DNA of 50,020 nt, taken from the NCBI GenBank assembly GCA_015490715.1, contig WFXH01000085.1:1-50020 (forward strand). Reading direction: 5' to 3'. Positions within the stretch are counted from its first letter, which is position 1; every line of letters begins with the position of its first letter. This DNA is from Saprospiraceae bacterium. GTDB taxonomy: Bacteria; Bacteroidota; Bacteroidia; Chitinophagales; Saprospiraceae. The notes under the pieces are model-generated. The model was not told the origin of the DNA, searched no databases, and saw only the letters and a list, made by a program, of their open reading frames with translations. The translations under genes were made by a program, and so were the position numbers. Below are positions 16,854-26,367 of the stretch, in pieces.

Positions 16854-18683
16854 CTAAGAACGGTCGTGCTCCAATACAAGTTCGTCTTCGTTGAGTGGCA
16901 CGACGATGAGGGTGGAAGTGCCTTCGTCGAGGGCTGTCTGGACGTTGATTTCGGCATGGAGGTAATTGACGCGGAAGCGGATATTTTCGGTGCCCATACC
17001 TCGATGGACAGTAGTGGGGTCGTAGCCGGTACCGTCATCTTCCACCAGGATTTGGAGGTAGCCGTCTTGTTCGGTGAGCTGTACCAAGATATGGCGGGCA
17101 TTGGCGTGTTTGATGCTGTTGTGGAGGAGCTCCTGGATGATATGGTAGATATGGATGATTTTGGATTGGGGTACGGGTGTGTGGAGGTTGTAGCACTGTA
17201 GGTTAATCTCTGCTTTGGAGCCCTTTTGGTATTTGCGGATTAATTCTCTGACGGCTCCTTCGAGCCCCAGGCCATCGAGCGAGGTGGGCATGAGGTTGCG
17301 TGCGATGATGCGCACCTCTTGGCAGGCGAGGTGGATGAGCTCTTTGATTTTTTGAATTTCGGTGGTCTTCTGCTGTGCATTATTCGAGCCGTGGATGAGC
17401 TCGTCAAATCGCAGTCTGATGGTCGACAACAAGCCACCGAGGCTATCGTGGAGGTCGCGAGCGACGCGTGCTCTTTCGAGTTGTTGGCCTTTGAGCATGC
17501 TCTCCATAGTGGCCAGTTCTTTTTCGCGCTGAAGCTCTTTGATGCGTTGTTCGTTGATTTTTTTCTGTTGTTCGAGGATGATTTGATTGGATTTCAATCG
17601 ATTGTAATAGTACACCACCATGATAAATACGATGATTAAAAGGGCGGAAACAGTGACAGCGATGGCATAGAATCCCACTTGTTTGAGGCGCACTTGGAGT
17701 TCTCTGCGGCGACGCTCGTCTTCGAGTAGCTGAATTTCACGTTGTTTTTGTTCGGTCTCGTACTTGACGATGAGGCGATTGATGATGGATTGGCGTTCGC
17801 GGTTGAGCAGGCTGTCGTTGAGCTGGATGTAGGCGTTGAGGTAGAGATTGGCTTCTTCAAACTTGCCGAGTTGCTGGAGGTTGTCCGCAAGTTTGCGGTA
17901 GCACATGCGTCGGAAGAAGGCATTTTTGCGCCCTTCATCGGTTTGCAAGGCCTGCAGGAGCGCTTTGACGGCTTCTTCGGTGGAATCGATGTACTGGTAG
18001 ATGTTTGCCTTGTAGAAGAGGCTCCTGGCCAGGTAGACTTCTTTGCCGAGGGATTGGCTGAGGTGGATGGCGCTATCGAGAGCTTCGAAGGCCTGGAGGT
18101 AGTTGTCGGGGTCGTTGGAGGCAAGCCACATGCCCTTTGCAAAGTACCAGCGCATGCGCACTTCGGGGTGGTGGAGCTGGCGGTTGAGTTTTTCCAGCTC
18201 CAGCAGGTGATTTTCAGCAAGGGGAATGTCGCCGCTGTGGAGATGCACCGGTACAGACAAGGACAAGGCATAAGCCACTTGCTCTTTTAAATGAGGCTGT
18301 GACCGAAAATAGCGCAATGCCTTGGTCAACAATCGTGCAGCTTCGGGATAGTATCCCATCTGGTAGTAGATGTCGGCAAGGTAAAGGGAGGATTTGTAAT
18401 GCGCTAAGGTGTCTCGATTGCGCAGCTGAAGCTTCATCAGGCGCGTGAAGTACTCTACTGCTTGGAGAAAATCGCGTTGGGTCCGCGCCTTATGTGCCTG
18501 ATAGAAGAGCTGGTTGAGCAATGTGGTGTCGGTGGGTTTTTTGATGAGGGAGTCCCAAAACACATACCAATCGACACTGGGAAAAGGTATATCGCGTGGT
18601 TTTTGACTATTCGCCCTAAAGGGAATCAAAAAGAGCAAGATTCCGACATAGACCGCTGAGCGTATGAGGTTGGATAGACACAT
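16854..18683 (-). CDS. TPR-containing sensor histidine kinase (NarL/HisKA_3 class)
   Basis: 609 residues. A signal peptide or first membrane segment (about 8-25) precedes a periplasmic TPR-like helical region (about 55-300). A coiled segment rich in Glu/Arg follows, then one membrane helix (338-360), a cytoplasmic coiled coil (365-405), the HisKA_3 dimerisation and phospho-acceptor region with H412 in ARDLHDSLGG, and an HATPase domain with N-box ELLHNSIKHANA and G-box VEDDGTGYDP. It autophosphorylates and should pass the phosphate to the response regulator encoded immediately upstream on the same strand (12 bases between the genes). The signal sensed is unknown; TPR sensors of this layout are common in Bacteroidota. 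Confidence 0.93.
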   Translation of the reverse strand: MCLSNLIRSAVYVGILLFLIPFRANSQKPRDIPFPSVDWYVFWDSLIKKPTDTTLLNQLFYQAHKARTQRDFLQAVEYFTRLMKLQLRNRDTLAHYKSSLYLADIYYQMGYYPEAARLLTKALRYFRSQPHLKEQVAYALSLSVPVHLHSGDIPLAENHLLELEKLNRQLHHPEVRMRWYFAKGMWLASNDPDNYLQAFEALDSAIHLSQSLGKEVYLARSLFYKANIYQYIDSTEEAVKALLQALQTDEGRKNAFFRRMCYRKLADNLQQLGKFEEANLYLNAYIQLNDSLLNRERQSIINRLIVKYETEQKQREIQLLEDERRRRELQVRLKQVGFYAIAVTVSALLIIVFIMVVYYYNRLKSNQIILEQQKKINEQRIKELQREKELATMESMLKGQQLERARVARDLHDSLGGLLSTIRLRFDELIHGSNNAQQKTTEIQKIKELIHLACQEVRIIARNLMPTSLDGLGLEGAVRELIRKYQKGSKAEINLQCYNLHTPVPQSKIIHIYHIIQELLHNSIKHANARHILVQLTEQDGYLQILVEDDGTGYDPTTVHRGMGTENIRFRVNYLHAEINVQTALDEGTSTLIVVPLNEDELVLEHDRS

Positions 18684-18695
18684 TGCAAAGCGGTA

Positions 18696-19346
18696 TTATT
18701 GGTCGATATCGATGAGGCCTTTTTCGAGCGCTTTGCGCACCAGTCCAGCGATGTTGCGCACGTTGAGCTTGGTCATCAAGTTGCGGCGATGGGTTTCGAC
18801 GGTTTTGAGCGTAATGGATAGCTTGTCGGCTATTTCCTGAGTGGTGTGCTCTTTGACGATGAGTTCGAGTACCTGGCGCTCGCGTCGGGAGATCCACGGG
18901 CTGTCTTTGCTTCGTCTCAGACGCATTCGGTCCCGTTTGTGCTCGTGTATGATGCGGGACACTTCGGGGCTAATGTACTGACCGCCTTCGTAAACAGTGC
19001 GAATAGCTGTGAGAAGTTCGCGCTTGCCGCTATCCTTTAATATATAGCTGTGCACCCCCAACTGCAGGGCCTGAAGGATGAAGCTCGGCTCGTTGTGCAT
19101 GGTCAATGCGATGATGCGGACCCCATCGAGTGAGTGCAAGACTCTCCGCGCTACCTCAAGCCCCGGACAATCGGGCAGATTCAAATCGAGCAGCAAAACA
19201 TCTGCCGGTCGCAGCATCAAAGAGTCCAATACTTCTCGACCGCGATGGCACCATCCCGTCACCTCAATGTCGCGAGCGTCTTGCAAAATCGAGACGATTC
19301 CATCGACAAACATTTCGTGGTCATCGGCGATGAGCACTCGAATCAT
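18696..19346 (-). CDS. NarL/LuxR-family response regulator, partner of the adjacent kinase
   Basis: 216 residues. The receiver domain is complete: acidic pair D8-D9, phospho-acceptor D54 in LLLDLNLPD, T82 and K104. A C-terminal LuxR helix-turn-helix (about 150-210) has ISRRERQVLELIVKEHTTQ and the recognition helix ITLKTVETHRRNLMTKL. It is the first gene of a two-gene unit, followed 12 bases later by the TPR sensor kinase. It presumably binds DNA as a phosphorylated dimer. Target genes are not visible. No TAnnTTTG element was seen directly upstream. Confidence 0.93.
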   Translation of the reverse strand: MIRVLIADDHEMFVDGIVSILQDARDIEVTGWCHRGREVLDSLMLRPADVLLLDLNLPDCPGLEVARRVLHSLDGVRIIALTMHNEPSFILQALQLGVHSYILKDSGKRELLTAIRTVYEGGQYISPEVSRIIHEHKRDRMRLRRSKDSPWISRRERQVLELIVKEHTTQEIADKLSITLKTVETHRRNLMTKLNVRNIAGLVRKALEKGLIDIDQ

Positions 19347-19415
19347 AGAGAGGCCGAGCTTTTTATTGTAACGCCTACAGTTGTTTCTTTTGGTATGAAA
19401 TCGTAGACCCGTGCA

Positions 19416-20276
19416 CTACCCACAACCGGTATCTGCCTCAAAGGGCAGGGATTCGTTGCGCCACAAATCCATCAGCCGCAGTGCAATGGTCTGCCCAAGG
19501 AAATATCGGCTCATCCGCTCAAAGGTGCGGGTATAATCGGATACGTAATACTCGTCTTCTCCAGACGGGGTATCTCCCCCGTACAGCATATTGCGCTCTC
19601 GCAGTATTTCCTCAAGGTATTCGGCGGTAGGTACGGCTGAGTCGAGCACGCGCACATGCGGCAATAGAGTTTGTATTTCATCCCTGATCACGGCATAGTG
19701 GGTACAAGCCAGTAGCAAGGTGTCGATACCTTGTAGGGTAGGATTCTGGAGGTATTCGTGGAGCACCACATCGCTAATTCGGTGATGGATGTATCCCTCT
19801 TCGATAATCGGGACTAAGAGGGGCGTAGCCATGCTGACGACTTCGACATCGGGTAGGTACTGACGTATCAATTTCGGGTAGATGCCGCTCTTGATGGTGA
19901 GTTTGGTACCGATGATGCCGACTTTGTGTGGGTTTTGTCTTCGAAGGCTTTCGACCAGGGGATGGATGACGTTGACGACGGGGAGCTGCTGGGCGTAACG
20001 CTCGTGCAGCAATGGATAGGCTACAGCTGAGGCTGTATTGCAAGCAATGACGAGGGCCTTAACACCCTTGTCGACCAAGAAAGCAGCAATGGTCTGCGCA
20101 TAATGGCGGATGGCCTCGGCCGATTTGTCGCCATAGGGCAAATGAGCGGTATCGCCGAAGTAGATGATGCGCTCACTGGGCATGCGCTCTTTGATCGCTC
20201 GCACGACCGTCAGACCACCCATACCCGAATCGAAGACACCTATGGGAGCATCGGGCGGTATGTCGCTGCGCAGCAT
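19416..20276 (-). CDS. murI: Glutamate racemase
   Basis: 286 residues from the ATG at 20274-20276; the codon before it is an in-frame TTG. The enzyme interconverts L- and D-glutamate for peptidoglycan. Visible signatures are the N-terminal GVFDSGMGGLTV, both catalytic cysteines (C79 in VIACNTAS and C191 in LLACTHY), and the FGDTAHLPYGDKS segment. It follows the two ompH-type genes on the same strand with 21 bases between, an arrangement (ompH-ompH-murI) often seen in Bacteroidota, so co-transcription is likely. It is slightly longer than usual through its C-terminal tail. Confidence 0.96.
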   Translation of the reverse strand: MLRSDIPPDAPIGVFDSGMGGLTVVRAIKERMPSERIIYFGDTAHLPYGDKSAEAIRHYAQTIAAFLVDKGVKALVIACNTASAVAYPLLHERYAQQLPVVNVIHPLVESLRRQNPHKVGIIGTKLTIKSGIYPKLIRQYLPDVEVVSMATPLLVPIIEEGYIHHRISDVVLHEYLQNPTLQGIDTLLLACTHYAVIRDEIQTLLPHVRVLDSAVPTAEYLEEILRERNMLYGGDTPSGEDEYYVSDYTRTFERMSRYFLGQTIALRLMDLWRNESLPFEADTGCG

Positions 20277-20297
20277 CAAGGGTTAAAAGGCTGGAAT

Positions 20298-20816
20298 TTA
20301 ATTTCCGCCGGCCTGGAGTTTTTGGCGCACTAAGTCGGAGACGTCGTACTGTGGATCGGCATACAACACCCCCGCTGCTGCATCGAGTATGTAGGTATAA
20401 CCCTTTTCCTTAGCAACTGCCTCAATGGCCTTTTGCACCTTTTCCAGCACAGGAGCCATCAGCTCTTGTTGTTTTTTCAAGAGTTGATCGCGCATCTCCT
20501 GTTCAAACTGAGCGATTTTCAACTTTTCTTGCTCCAACTTTTGCGCCTCTTCTTCCAATTGCTTTGGAGCAATCAGGCCTTGTTTTTGCTTTCGCTCGAG
20601 GTCTTGATACTTCTTTTGTAGCTCTTCGACCATCTTTTGGCCTTTCTTCTGCAGTTGTTGTTCTAAGGATTTGAGATTGGCCTCAGCTTGTTTGACCTCA
20701 GGCAGTTCGGCGAGGATTTCCTGCGTATTGACATAGCCGATCTTTATTTGGGCGGAGACCCCCGTAGTAAATGCGGGCAAACACATGCCCATGAAAAGAA
20801 AGCTCAACCATTTCAT
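20298..20816 (-). CDS. OmpH/Skp family periplasmic chaperone (second copy)
   Basis: 172 residues from the ATG at 20814-20816; the upstream in-frame start is a TTG without signal character. A signal peptide (MKWLSFLFMGMCLPAFTTG, cleavage near SAQ) is followed by IKIGYVNTQEILAELPE, the beta-strand and helix that form the trimer body of Skp. A long Lys/Glu/Gln-rich coiled coil (about 45-130) makes the tentacle, and KEKGYTYILDAAAGVLYADP closes the fold. It holds unfolded outer-membrane proteins in the periplasm. It is paired with a similar gene immediately upstream and murI downstream. The two copies are both 172 residues but clearly diverged. Confidence 0.92.
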   Translation of the reverse strand: MKWLSFLFMGMCLPAFTTGVSAQIKIGYVNTQEILAELPEVKQAEANLKSLEQQLQKKGQKMVEELQKKYQDLERKQKQGLIAPKQLEEEAQKLEQEKLKIAQFEQEMRDQLLKKQQELMAPVLEKVQKAIEAVAKEKGYTYILDAAAGVLYADPQYDVSDLVRQKLQAGGN

Positions 20817-20851
20817 ACACCTCAATACTTTAGTGAAGGGCAAAAATACGG

Positions 20852-21370
20852 CTATTGTTTGGCTTTTAAGCCAAGTGAGGCCATAATTTGTTTTGTCTTG
20901 TCGAGATCGGGGCTCACGTAGATCAGCCCTGCGGCAATGCTCTTGTCGATGATGGCGTCATAGCCGCGCTTTTCGGCATAGTCGGCCACGGCTTTCTGGA
21001 TTTTGTCTTGCAGGGGTTGGATGAGCTCTTGCCGGCGCCTGAAGAGGTCGCCCTCTGGGCCAAAGCGCTGCTTTTTGAGTTCCATGACCTCTTTTTCCTT
21101 CTGCATGATTTCCTCTTCTCTGCGGCGGCGTTCTTCGTCGCTGAGCAGCACTTGCTCGGCTTGATACTTGTTGTAGAGGCTTTTGACCTCGTCGTACTTT
21201 TCGTTGATCTCCTGCTTCCATTTTGCTGCCAGCGATTCCAGCTCCTTCTGGGCCTGTTGATATTCCGGCATCGCCTCGAGAATGCGGGATACATCCACTA
21301 CTGCAAACCGCTGACCGTAGGCAAGGACGCTCGTCAATGCGAGCAAGGCACTCATTACGTAGGTTTTCAT
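20852..21370 (-). CDS. OmpH/Skp family periplasmic chaperone (first copy)
   Basis: 172 residues from the ATG at 21368-21370 (a TTG two codons earlier is less likely). A signal peptide MKTYVMSALLALTSVLAYG precedes RFAVVDVSRILEAMPEYQQ. A charged coiled coil follows (about 40-110, with DEERRRREEEIMQKEKEVME), then the C-terminal EKRGYDAIIDKSIAAGLIY strand region. It is the first gene of the ompH-ompH-murI unit. In many Bacteroidota a bamA gene precedes this pair; here a divergent BNR-repeat gene lies there instead. Its role is periplasmic chaperoning of outer-membrane proteins. Confidence 0.92.
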   Translation of the reverse strand: MKTYVMSALLALTSVLAYGQRFAVVDVSRILEAMPEYQQAQKELESLAAKWKQEINEKYDEVKSLYNKYQAEQVLLSDEERRRREEEIMQKEKEVMELKKQRFGPEGDLFRRRQELIQPLQDKIQKAVADYAEKRGYDAIIDKSIAAGLIYVSPDLDKTKQIMASLGLKAKQ

Positions 21371-21477
21371 GGGCAAACGATTTTATTCTGTAAATACAAT
21401 CGCTGTTTTGAGCGTCGTACTTTCATTCATAACGAGAATTAACACAATTTTAACGCCCCAAGCGTTTTGTTATCGAT

Positions 21478-24213
21478 ATGCACAGACATGGTATACAACG
21501 CACATTTCTTTGCCGTATTCTTTTCCTTGCGACTGTTGACTGTCTGCTTCTATGTATCTCTGAGCTTAGGGCGCAGAGTAATGGGCTTGACTTGACGGCC
21601 TACGGCAGGTGGTATGTCTCTCAGGGCAAAGACGATTGTATGGCATCGTCTTGGCGGCAAATTGGGCCTGTGGGGCGTCTACCAAAGGGGACGAGCTCTC
21701 GCGGCCAGGGGCAAGTGCACGACATCGTGCTGAGCCCTCACTACTCGCAGGACTCCATCCTCTTTTTAGCCAGTGTCTACGGGGGCGTATGGCAAAAGCG
21801 AGGTCAAGGACCATGGCGACCCACATCGACCGATACTGCCCTTCCACAGGCCAGTGTCTCCTCTATAGCCATCCATCCGCTTCAACCACACCTGCTCTTC
21901 ATCACTACGGGCGATGGGGAAAGTCCCCTCGGCAGGCACGCCGTCGTCATCGACAACCAATCGCCCACGCGCATGACTCCGCTCTTTAGCACAGGCGTGT
22001 ATCGCAGTACGGACGGCGGACAAAGCTGGCAATGGCTTCACACTTCCGACGACCCATTAGTACATGCATTGAGCGGTGGGGGCTTCCTGCGTGTCGTACG
22101 CATCCACCCGCTACGCCCTCATCGACTATGGGTGGTGGGAACGACGGGAGTATGGGTAGCTGAAGATGCCACCTCGCCGACTGTCCGTTGGCGACGCGTA
22201 TCGAGCTCACTCAAGACATTAGACGACGACCAATCGCTCAAGGGGATAGCCTTCCACCCCACCGATCCTCAAACGGTCTATGTCGGTGGTAGGCACATCT
22301 ATCGCAGCGTCGATGGGGGTAAGACTTGGGACATTTTACCCGACATTGGAGAGAGCGATGGGGGATTTGGCAATGATTTTACTATCGAGCGCATCAACTT
22401 GGCGACCACCCCTGCAGCACCGGATAAGTTGTATGCCTATTGTATAGGCATGCGGGGGCAAGCGCCGGCTTATGTAGTGGGCATCTGGGATGGTCGGCGC
22501 TGGAAGGTGGTGGACAAGCGTGCCACAGTAAGTCCTTTTGAGGGCATTGCGGTGACGCGTGCTGCTATCGCAGTATCGCCAACTTCGGCGGATACGCTCT
22601 TTTGGGGCACGGCCATCGTACGGGGAGGCAATGTCTCTCGGCCTCGCCGCTATTCGCCCTATTCGGGAGCGGGTTACCACGCCGACGTACATGCTCTGGC
22701 TTTTACACCCGATGGGCGCTACCTCCTCGCCGGTACCGATGGTGGTGTGCATATCTTGGATTTGCACACACCAGGTGCACGATGGAAGGACATTTCCGAC
22801 GGATTAGCCCTTAAGATGGGCTATCGCTTTGGCCAGAGTGAACGACGCCGCGACGGCATCATCGTGGGATGGCAAGACACAGGTACCGATGTATACGTCG
22901 ACGGCCAGTGGACGAACATCGTGGGAGGCGATGGCTTTCTCGGTGGCGTAGACCTCGCTTCCGGGCTGGCCTTTGGGGGGTCGAATGCGAGCAACTATCG
23001 CCTATTCAGTTACGATTTCAGCCGCAAGAAAGTCCGTGTTGAAGGTAGTGCGCGATGTCTACCTGTTGATCCCGTCGAGCACCAACCCACTTTAATTAAG
23101 TCGACACGCATGCGATCCCATCCGCGTACCGGGCACCTATGGATGGGCATGACCGAGCTGTACGAGCGCAAAAAACGCGGCCCCGCCACGACAAAAGACC
23201 GCGCTAAAGCGCTGTGGATTCGCCGCTCCGACATTGGGCGGTATATTCCACAATCATGGAAGCGCCAGCTCACCGAATTCGATATCTGCCCCGCAGCACC
23301 TCAATACATCTACCTCGTCATCAACGGCTACCAAAACGACGCCGATGACGGCTTTGCCATCCAACCTGAGCTCTTTTTATCTACGCACGGAGGATGTGAC
23401 GGTCGGAGCTCCACCTACCGCGACACTTGTTTTTTACGCATCACGCCACGCCTCTACGATAGTGGTATACGCCTACGGCATTACACCCCGCTCTATTTGA
23501 AAGACACCATTCGCATGCCGCCTATTTCAGCGGTTTGTTTTGCGCCTGACGATCCGCGCAAGGCATGGATTGCCTTTACTGGGCGCGAGCCGGGTGTCCG
23601 CATCTGGATGACTGATGACGGCGGGCACACCTGGCGCAATGCCGACCCCGAAGGTTCACTCTTTGACATACCAATCAATGCGATTTTATACATCCCCGGT
23701 AGCGACGACGGCATCTACCTCGGCACAGATATGGGTGTATTCGCCAAGGATCGCCATATGCGACGTTGGAAACGCCTGTGTGGCTTTCCCAACGTGCGCG
23801 TTTCCGAATTACAATACCACGCATGTTCAGGTAGGGTGCGAGCCTTGACCTTTGGCAGAGGGCTCTGGGAAGGCATACCTGTATGGACTGCCACCGACCT
23901 CAGCCAAGGCCAATACGTCGTCGACACTATCGAGCTATGGGAAGAAGATAAAGTCCTCGTGAGGGATTTGTACATTCCCTCGGGCCATACGCTACTCATC
24001 CGTGGCAATACCGATAAGCCCGTAACCATCTACATGCCGCACGACGGCCGTGTTGTACTCGAAGACGGGGCGCGGTTGATTGCCTCGAATGTCGTATGGA
24101 CCAACGGCTGTTCATCTTACTGGAAGGGTATCCACTGGCGCAAGACCCCCGGCACCATTCCCCCAACGATTTCACTTTACAACAACAAATTCGAACACCT
24201 TGAAGGTCATTAA
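21478..24213 (+). CDS. Secreted BNR/Asp-box beta-propeller protein (sortilin/VPS10-like)
   Basis: 911 residues. A signal peptide (1-33, ending LRAQ) is followed by a large beta-propeller region with Asp-box (BNR) signatures: STDGGQSW at 177-184, SVDGGKTW at 277-284 and TDDGGHTW at 712-719. Repeated AIHPLQPHLLF-, AFHPTDPQTVYVGG- and CFAPDDPRKAWIA-type strands mark the blades. The last 80 residues (VLVRDLYIPSGHTLLIRG, then LEDGARLIASN and YWKGIHW) look like the opening coils of a right-handed beta-helix but stop after about three strands. No T9SS sorting domain is present. It is expected to be exported. No catalytic motif is visible; sialidase activity should not be assumed. It starts divergently from ompH and is monocistronic. 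Confidence 0.85.
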   Translation: MHRHGIQRTFLCRILFLATVDCLLLCISELRAQSNGLDLTAYGRWYVSQGKDDCMASSWRQIGPVGRLPKGTSSRGQGQVHDIVLSPHYSQDSILFLASVYGGVWQKRGQGPWRPTSTDTALPQASVSSIAIHPLQPHLLFITTGDGESPLGRHAVVIDNQSPTRMTPLFSTGVYRSTDGGQSWQWLHTSDDPLVHALSGGGFLRVVRIHPLRPHRLWVVGTTGVWVAEDATSPTVRWRRVSSSLKTLDDDQSLKGIAFHPTDPQTVYVGGRHIYRSVDGGKTWDILPDIGESDGGFGNDFTIERINLATTPAAPDKLYAYCIGMRGQAPAYVVGIWDGRRWKVVDKRATVSPFEGIAVTRAAIAVSPTSADTLFWGTAIVRGGNVSRPRRYSPYSGAGYHADVHALAFTPDGRYLLAGTDGGVHILDLHTPGARWKDISDGLALKMGYRFGQSERRRDGIIVGWQDTGTDVYVDGQWTNIVGGDGFLGGVDLASGLAFGGSNASNYRLFSYDFSRKKVRVEGSARCLPVDPVEHQPTLIKSTRMRSHPRTGHLWMGMTELYERKKRGPATTKDRAKALWIRRSDIGRYIPQSWKRQLTEFDICPAAPQYIYLVINGYQNDADDGFAIQPELFLSTHGGCDGRSSTYRDTCFLRITPRLYDSGIRLRHYTPLYLKDTIRMPPISAVCFAPDDPRKAWIAFTGREPGVRIWMTDDGGHTWRNADPEGSLFDIPINAILYIPGSDDGIYLGTDMGVFAKDRHMRRWKRLCGFPNVRVSELQYHACSGRVRALTFGRGLWEGIPVWTATDLSQGQYVVDTIELWEEDKVLVRDLYIPSGHTLLIRGNTDKPVTIYMPHDGRVVLEDGARLIASNVVWTNGCSSYWKGIHWRKTPGTIPPTISLYNNKFEHLEGH

Positions 24214-24252
24214 AAAGCGGTACAGAGTATTCTGAGCTCATAAATATTTGGC

Positions 24253-24260
24253 TATCTTTG
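24253..24260 (+). promoter_or_regulatory. -7 promoter element (TATCTTTG) of the antiporter gene
   Basis: Exact TAnnTTTG, 20 bases before the ATG at 24281. It overlaps the longer TTG-initiated reading frame, which argues for the ATG as the true start. Confidence 0.65.
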
Positions 24261-24280
24261 CGAAATTTATTGCATCTGGC

Positions 24281-26230
24281 ATGGTTAAATTGGCTTCGAT
24301 CATCATATTGGGTGTCTTTGCGCAACTCATCGCTTCGCGCACGAAGATACCGGCCATTTTGCCCTTGATATTGATAGGTCTGTTGGTAGGACCACTATCG
24401 ACGTTTTTTACACCTGATGGCTCCAAGTGGCTTAACCCTTCTTATGATCCGATGACCGGTGAGGGGATGTTTCTTCCCGAAGTGTTGTTCAATTTTGTGA
24501 CGCTGGCCATTGGTGTCATCTTGTTTGAAGGAGGGTTGACGCTCAACTTTCGCGAGGTACGTGGGACGACGCCGGCCATCTTAAAACTCATCACGCTTGG
24601 GGCTTTGATTACCTTTATTGGTGGTGCGATAGCTGCGCATTACATTCTCTCTCTGGATTGGCCCATGGCTTTTTTGTTTTCGTCGCTCATCATCGTGACG
24701 GGGCCGACGGTCATTGGCCCCATCTTGCGACACCTGCCGATCAAAAACCACATTGCCGCGATCCTCAAATGGGAAGGCATACTCATCGATCCCATTGGGG
24801 CCTTGGTGGCCATCTTGACCTTTGAGCTCATCTTATCCAGCGGTGCAGGCGAGGAGATTTTAGCCAGCCACACGATTGCATCTTTTTTTAAGACGCTCAT
24901 ACTCGGCGGCAGTATTGGCTTCAGTGCAGCGTGGATCTTCTACTATTTCATGCGGATCGACATCATACCCGAATACCTACTCAATCTCTTTACGCTGGCA
25001 TGGGTATTGTTGATCTTTATTCTCAGCGATGCTTTCTTTAAGGAGTCGGGCTTGCTCGCCGTAGTGATCATGGGGATGACCCTGGCCAATATCAAGCTCA
25101 AGGAGTTTAAGGAGATTCTCACCTTTAAGGAATCCATCAGCATCTTGCTCATCTCCATATTGTTTATTCTCCTCTCGGCCAATATCGAGCTGTATCAATT
25201 GAAATTCTTGCTCGACTGGAAGGTGGCGCTGCTCTTCTTAGCGATTGTGTTTATCCTGCGGCCATTGAGTGTATTTGCCAGCACGCGCGGAGCACAGATG
25301 AGTTTCAACGAAAAGCTCTTTATCTCTTTAATCGGTCCGAGGGGAATTGTCGCAGCGGGTATTGCTTCGCTTTTTGGTATGAAATTGAAGAACGTCATCG
25401 AAGGAGCGGAATACATCACCCCGCTGGTATTTATGGTCGTATTGGGCACGGTACTTTTTACTTCTCTGACTGCCAAGCCGCTATCGCGTCTGCTCGGTGT
25501 GGCTGTCCAGGAGCGTTCGGGTATACTCATCATCGGAGCCAACAAGGCGGCGCGGCTATTGGCTAAATTCCTGAAATCTCAGGGCAGAAAGGTCATCCTT
25601 ATCGACCGAAGCCCTGAAAAAATAGAAAAGGCTCGACAAGAAGGCCTCGAAGCCTTCATCGCCGATGTGTACAAGGATGATTTGTCTGAAATCGTCGACC
25701 TCAACGAAACGGGCTATCTCGTCGCACTGACCGAAAACGACCAGGTCAACAAATTCGTCATCGAGCACCTCAAAGAGAGCTATGGCACCCTGGGACACTT
25801 CCGCCTGCTAAGCTCCGATGAAATCACCCTTTCACCCGACAAAATCCCCCACGAAGGTCTCTTTTCAGGCAAAGACGACTACTTCAACCTTCACGAAGTA
25901 TCGCGTCAATATCCCTTTATCTGGGAAGTACCCGTCGAAGGCGATCGCTCCACTTTCCTCATCATCCTGGATAAAATCCTACAGAGAAAACACGCCATTC
26001 CGCTCTTCATCAAGCACGAAGACGGCTCTTTTGACTTTGTCACATCGCATCCGGAAGACTTCCAGCTCAACGACAAGGTATCCATCATCTATCTGGGAGA
26101 GAAAATTGACGAACTTCACCCTCGTTTGCTCATTGACTGCTCCGACCATCGATCAACCATTCCCGCCCTGCCGGGGCGAGGTCCCGACGAGCTGCCACCC
26201 CCCGACGATGGCGACGAAGCTCCTGCGTAA
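24281..26230 (+). CDS. CPA1-type Na+/H+ (K+/H+) antiporter with TrkA-N domain
   Basis: 649 residues from the ATG; a TTG 11 codons upstream lies on the promoter. Twelve to thirteen membrane helices span about 5-415, with TGPTVIGPILRHLP, the Asp-containing EGILIDPIGALVAI helix expected to carry ions, and LFISLIGPRGIVAAGIASL, typical of cation/proton antiporters of the CPA1 group. A cytoplasmic TrkA/RCK-N Rossmann domain follows (about 420-530), opening with GILIIGANKAARLLAKFL and binding a nucleotide such as NAD(H), then a TrkA-C-like tail and a Pro/Asp-rich C-terminus. It exports Na+ or K+ in exchange for protons at the inner membrane, probably gated by nucleotide. Ion preference is not readable. 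Confidence 0.92.
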   Translation: MVKLASIIILGVFAQLIASRTKIPAILPLILIGLLVGPLSTFFTPDGSKWLNPSYDPMTGEGMFLPEVLFNFVTLAIGVILFEGGLTLNFREVRGTTPAILKLITLGALITFIGGAIAAHYILSLDWPMAFLFSSLIIVTGPTVIGPILRHLPIKNHIAAILKWEGILIDPIGALVAILTFELILSSGAGEEILASHTIASFFKTLILGGSIGFSAAWIFYYFMRIDIIPEYLLNLFTLAWVLLIFILSDAFFKESGLLAVVIMGMTLANIKLKEFKEILTFKESISILLISILFILLSANIELYQLKFLLDWKVALLFLAIVFILRPLSVFASTRGAQMSFNEKLFISLIGPRGIVAAGIASLFGMKLKNVIEGAEYITPLVFMVVLGTVLFTSLTAKPLSRLLGVAVQERSGILIIGANKAARLLAKFLKSQGRKVILIDRSPEKIEKARQEGLEAFIADVYKDDLSEIVDLNETGYLVALTENDQVNKFVIEHLKESYGTLGHFRLLSSDEITLSPDKIPHEGLFSGKDDYFNLHEVSRQYPFIWEVPVEGDRSTFLIILDKILQRKHAIPLFIKHEDGSFDFVTSHPEDFQLNDKVSIIYLGEKIDELHPRLLIDCSDHRSTIPALPGRGPDELPPPDDGDEAPA

Positions 26231-26367
26231 GGGATTGCTCCGATTAAATAGAGGGTGCGATGCATTCTCCTTCTTCAGACGTCAATCGGAAGGTATGGTG
26301 TCGTACTGTCGTCCGAAGTACATTTTGTAAATTTTCCTACATTGCCCAACGCGAAAAGCTCAGCGCC

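Noticed and set aside
21478-24213. Sialidase call for the BNR-repeat protein
   Set aside because: Asp boxes are structural. The Arg triad and catalytic Tyr/Glu of sialidases could not be identified.
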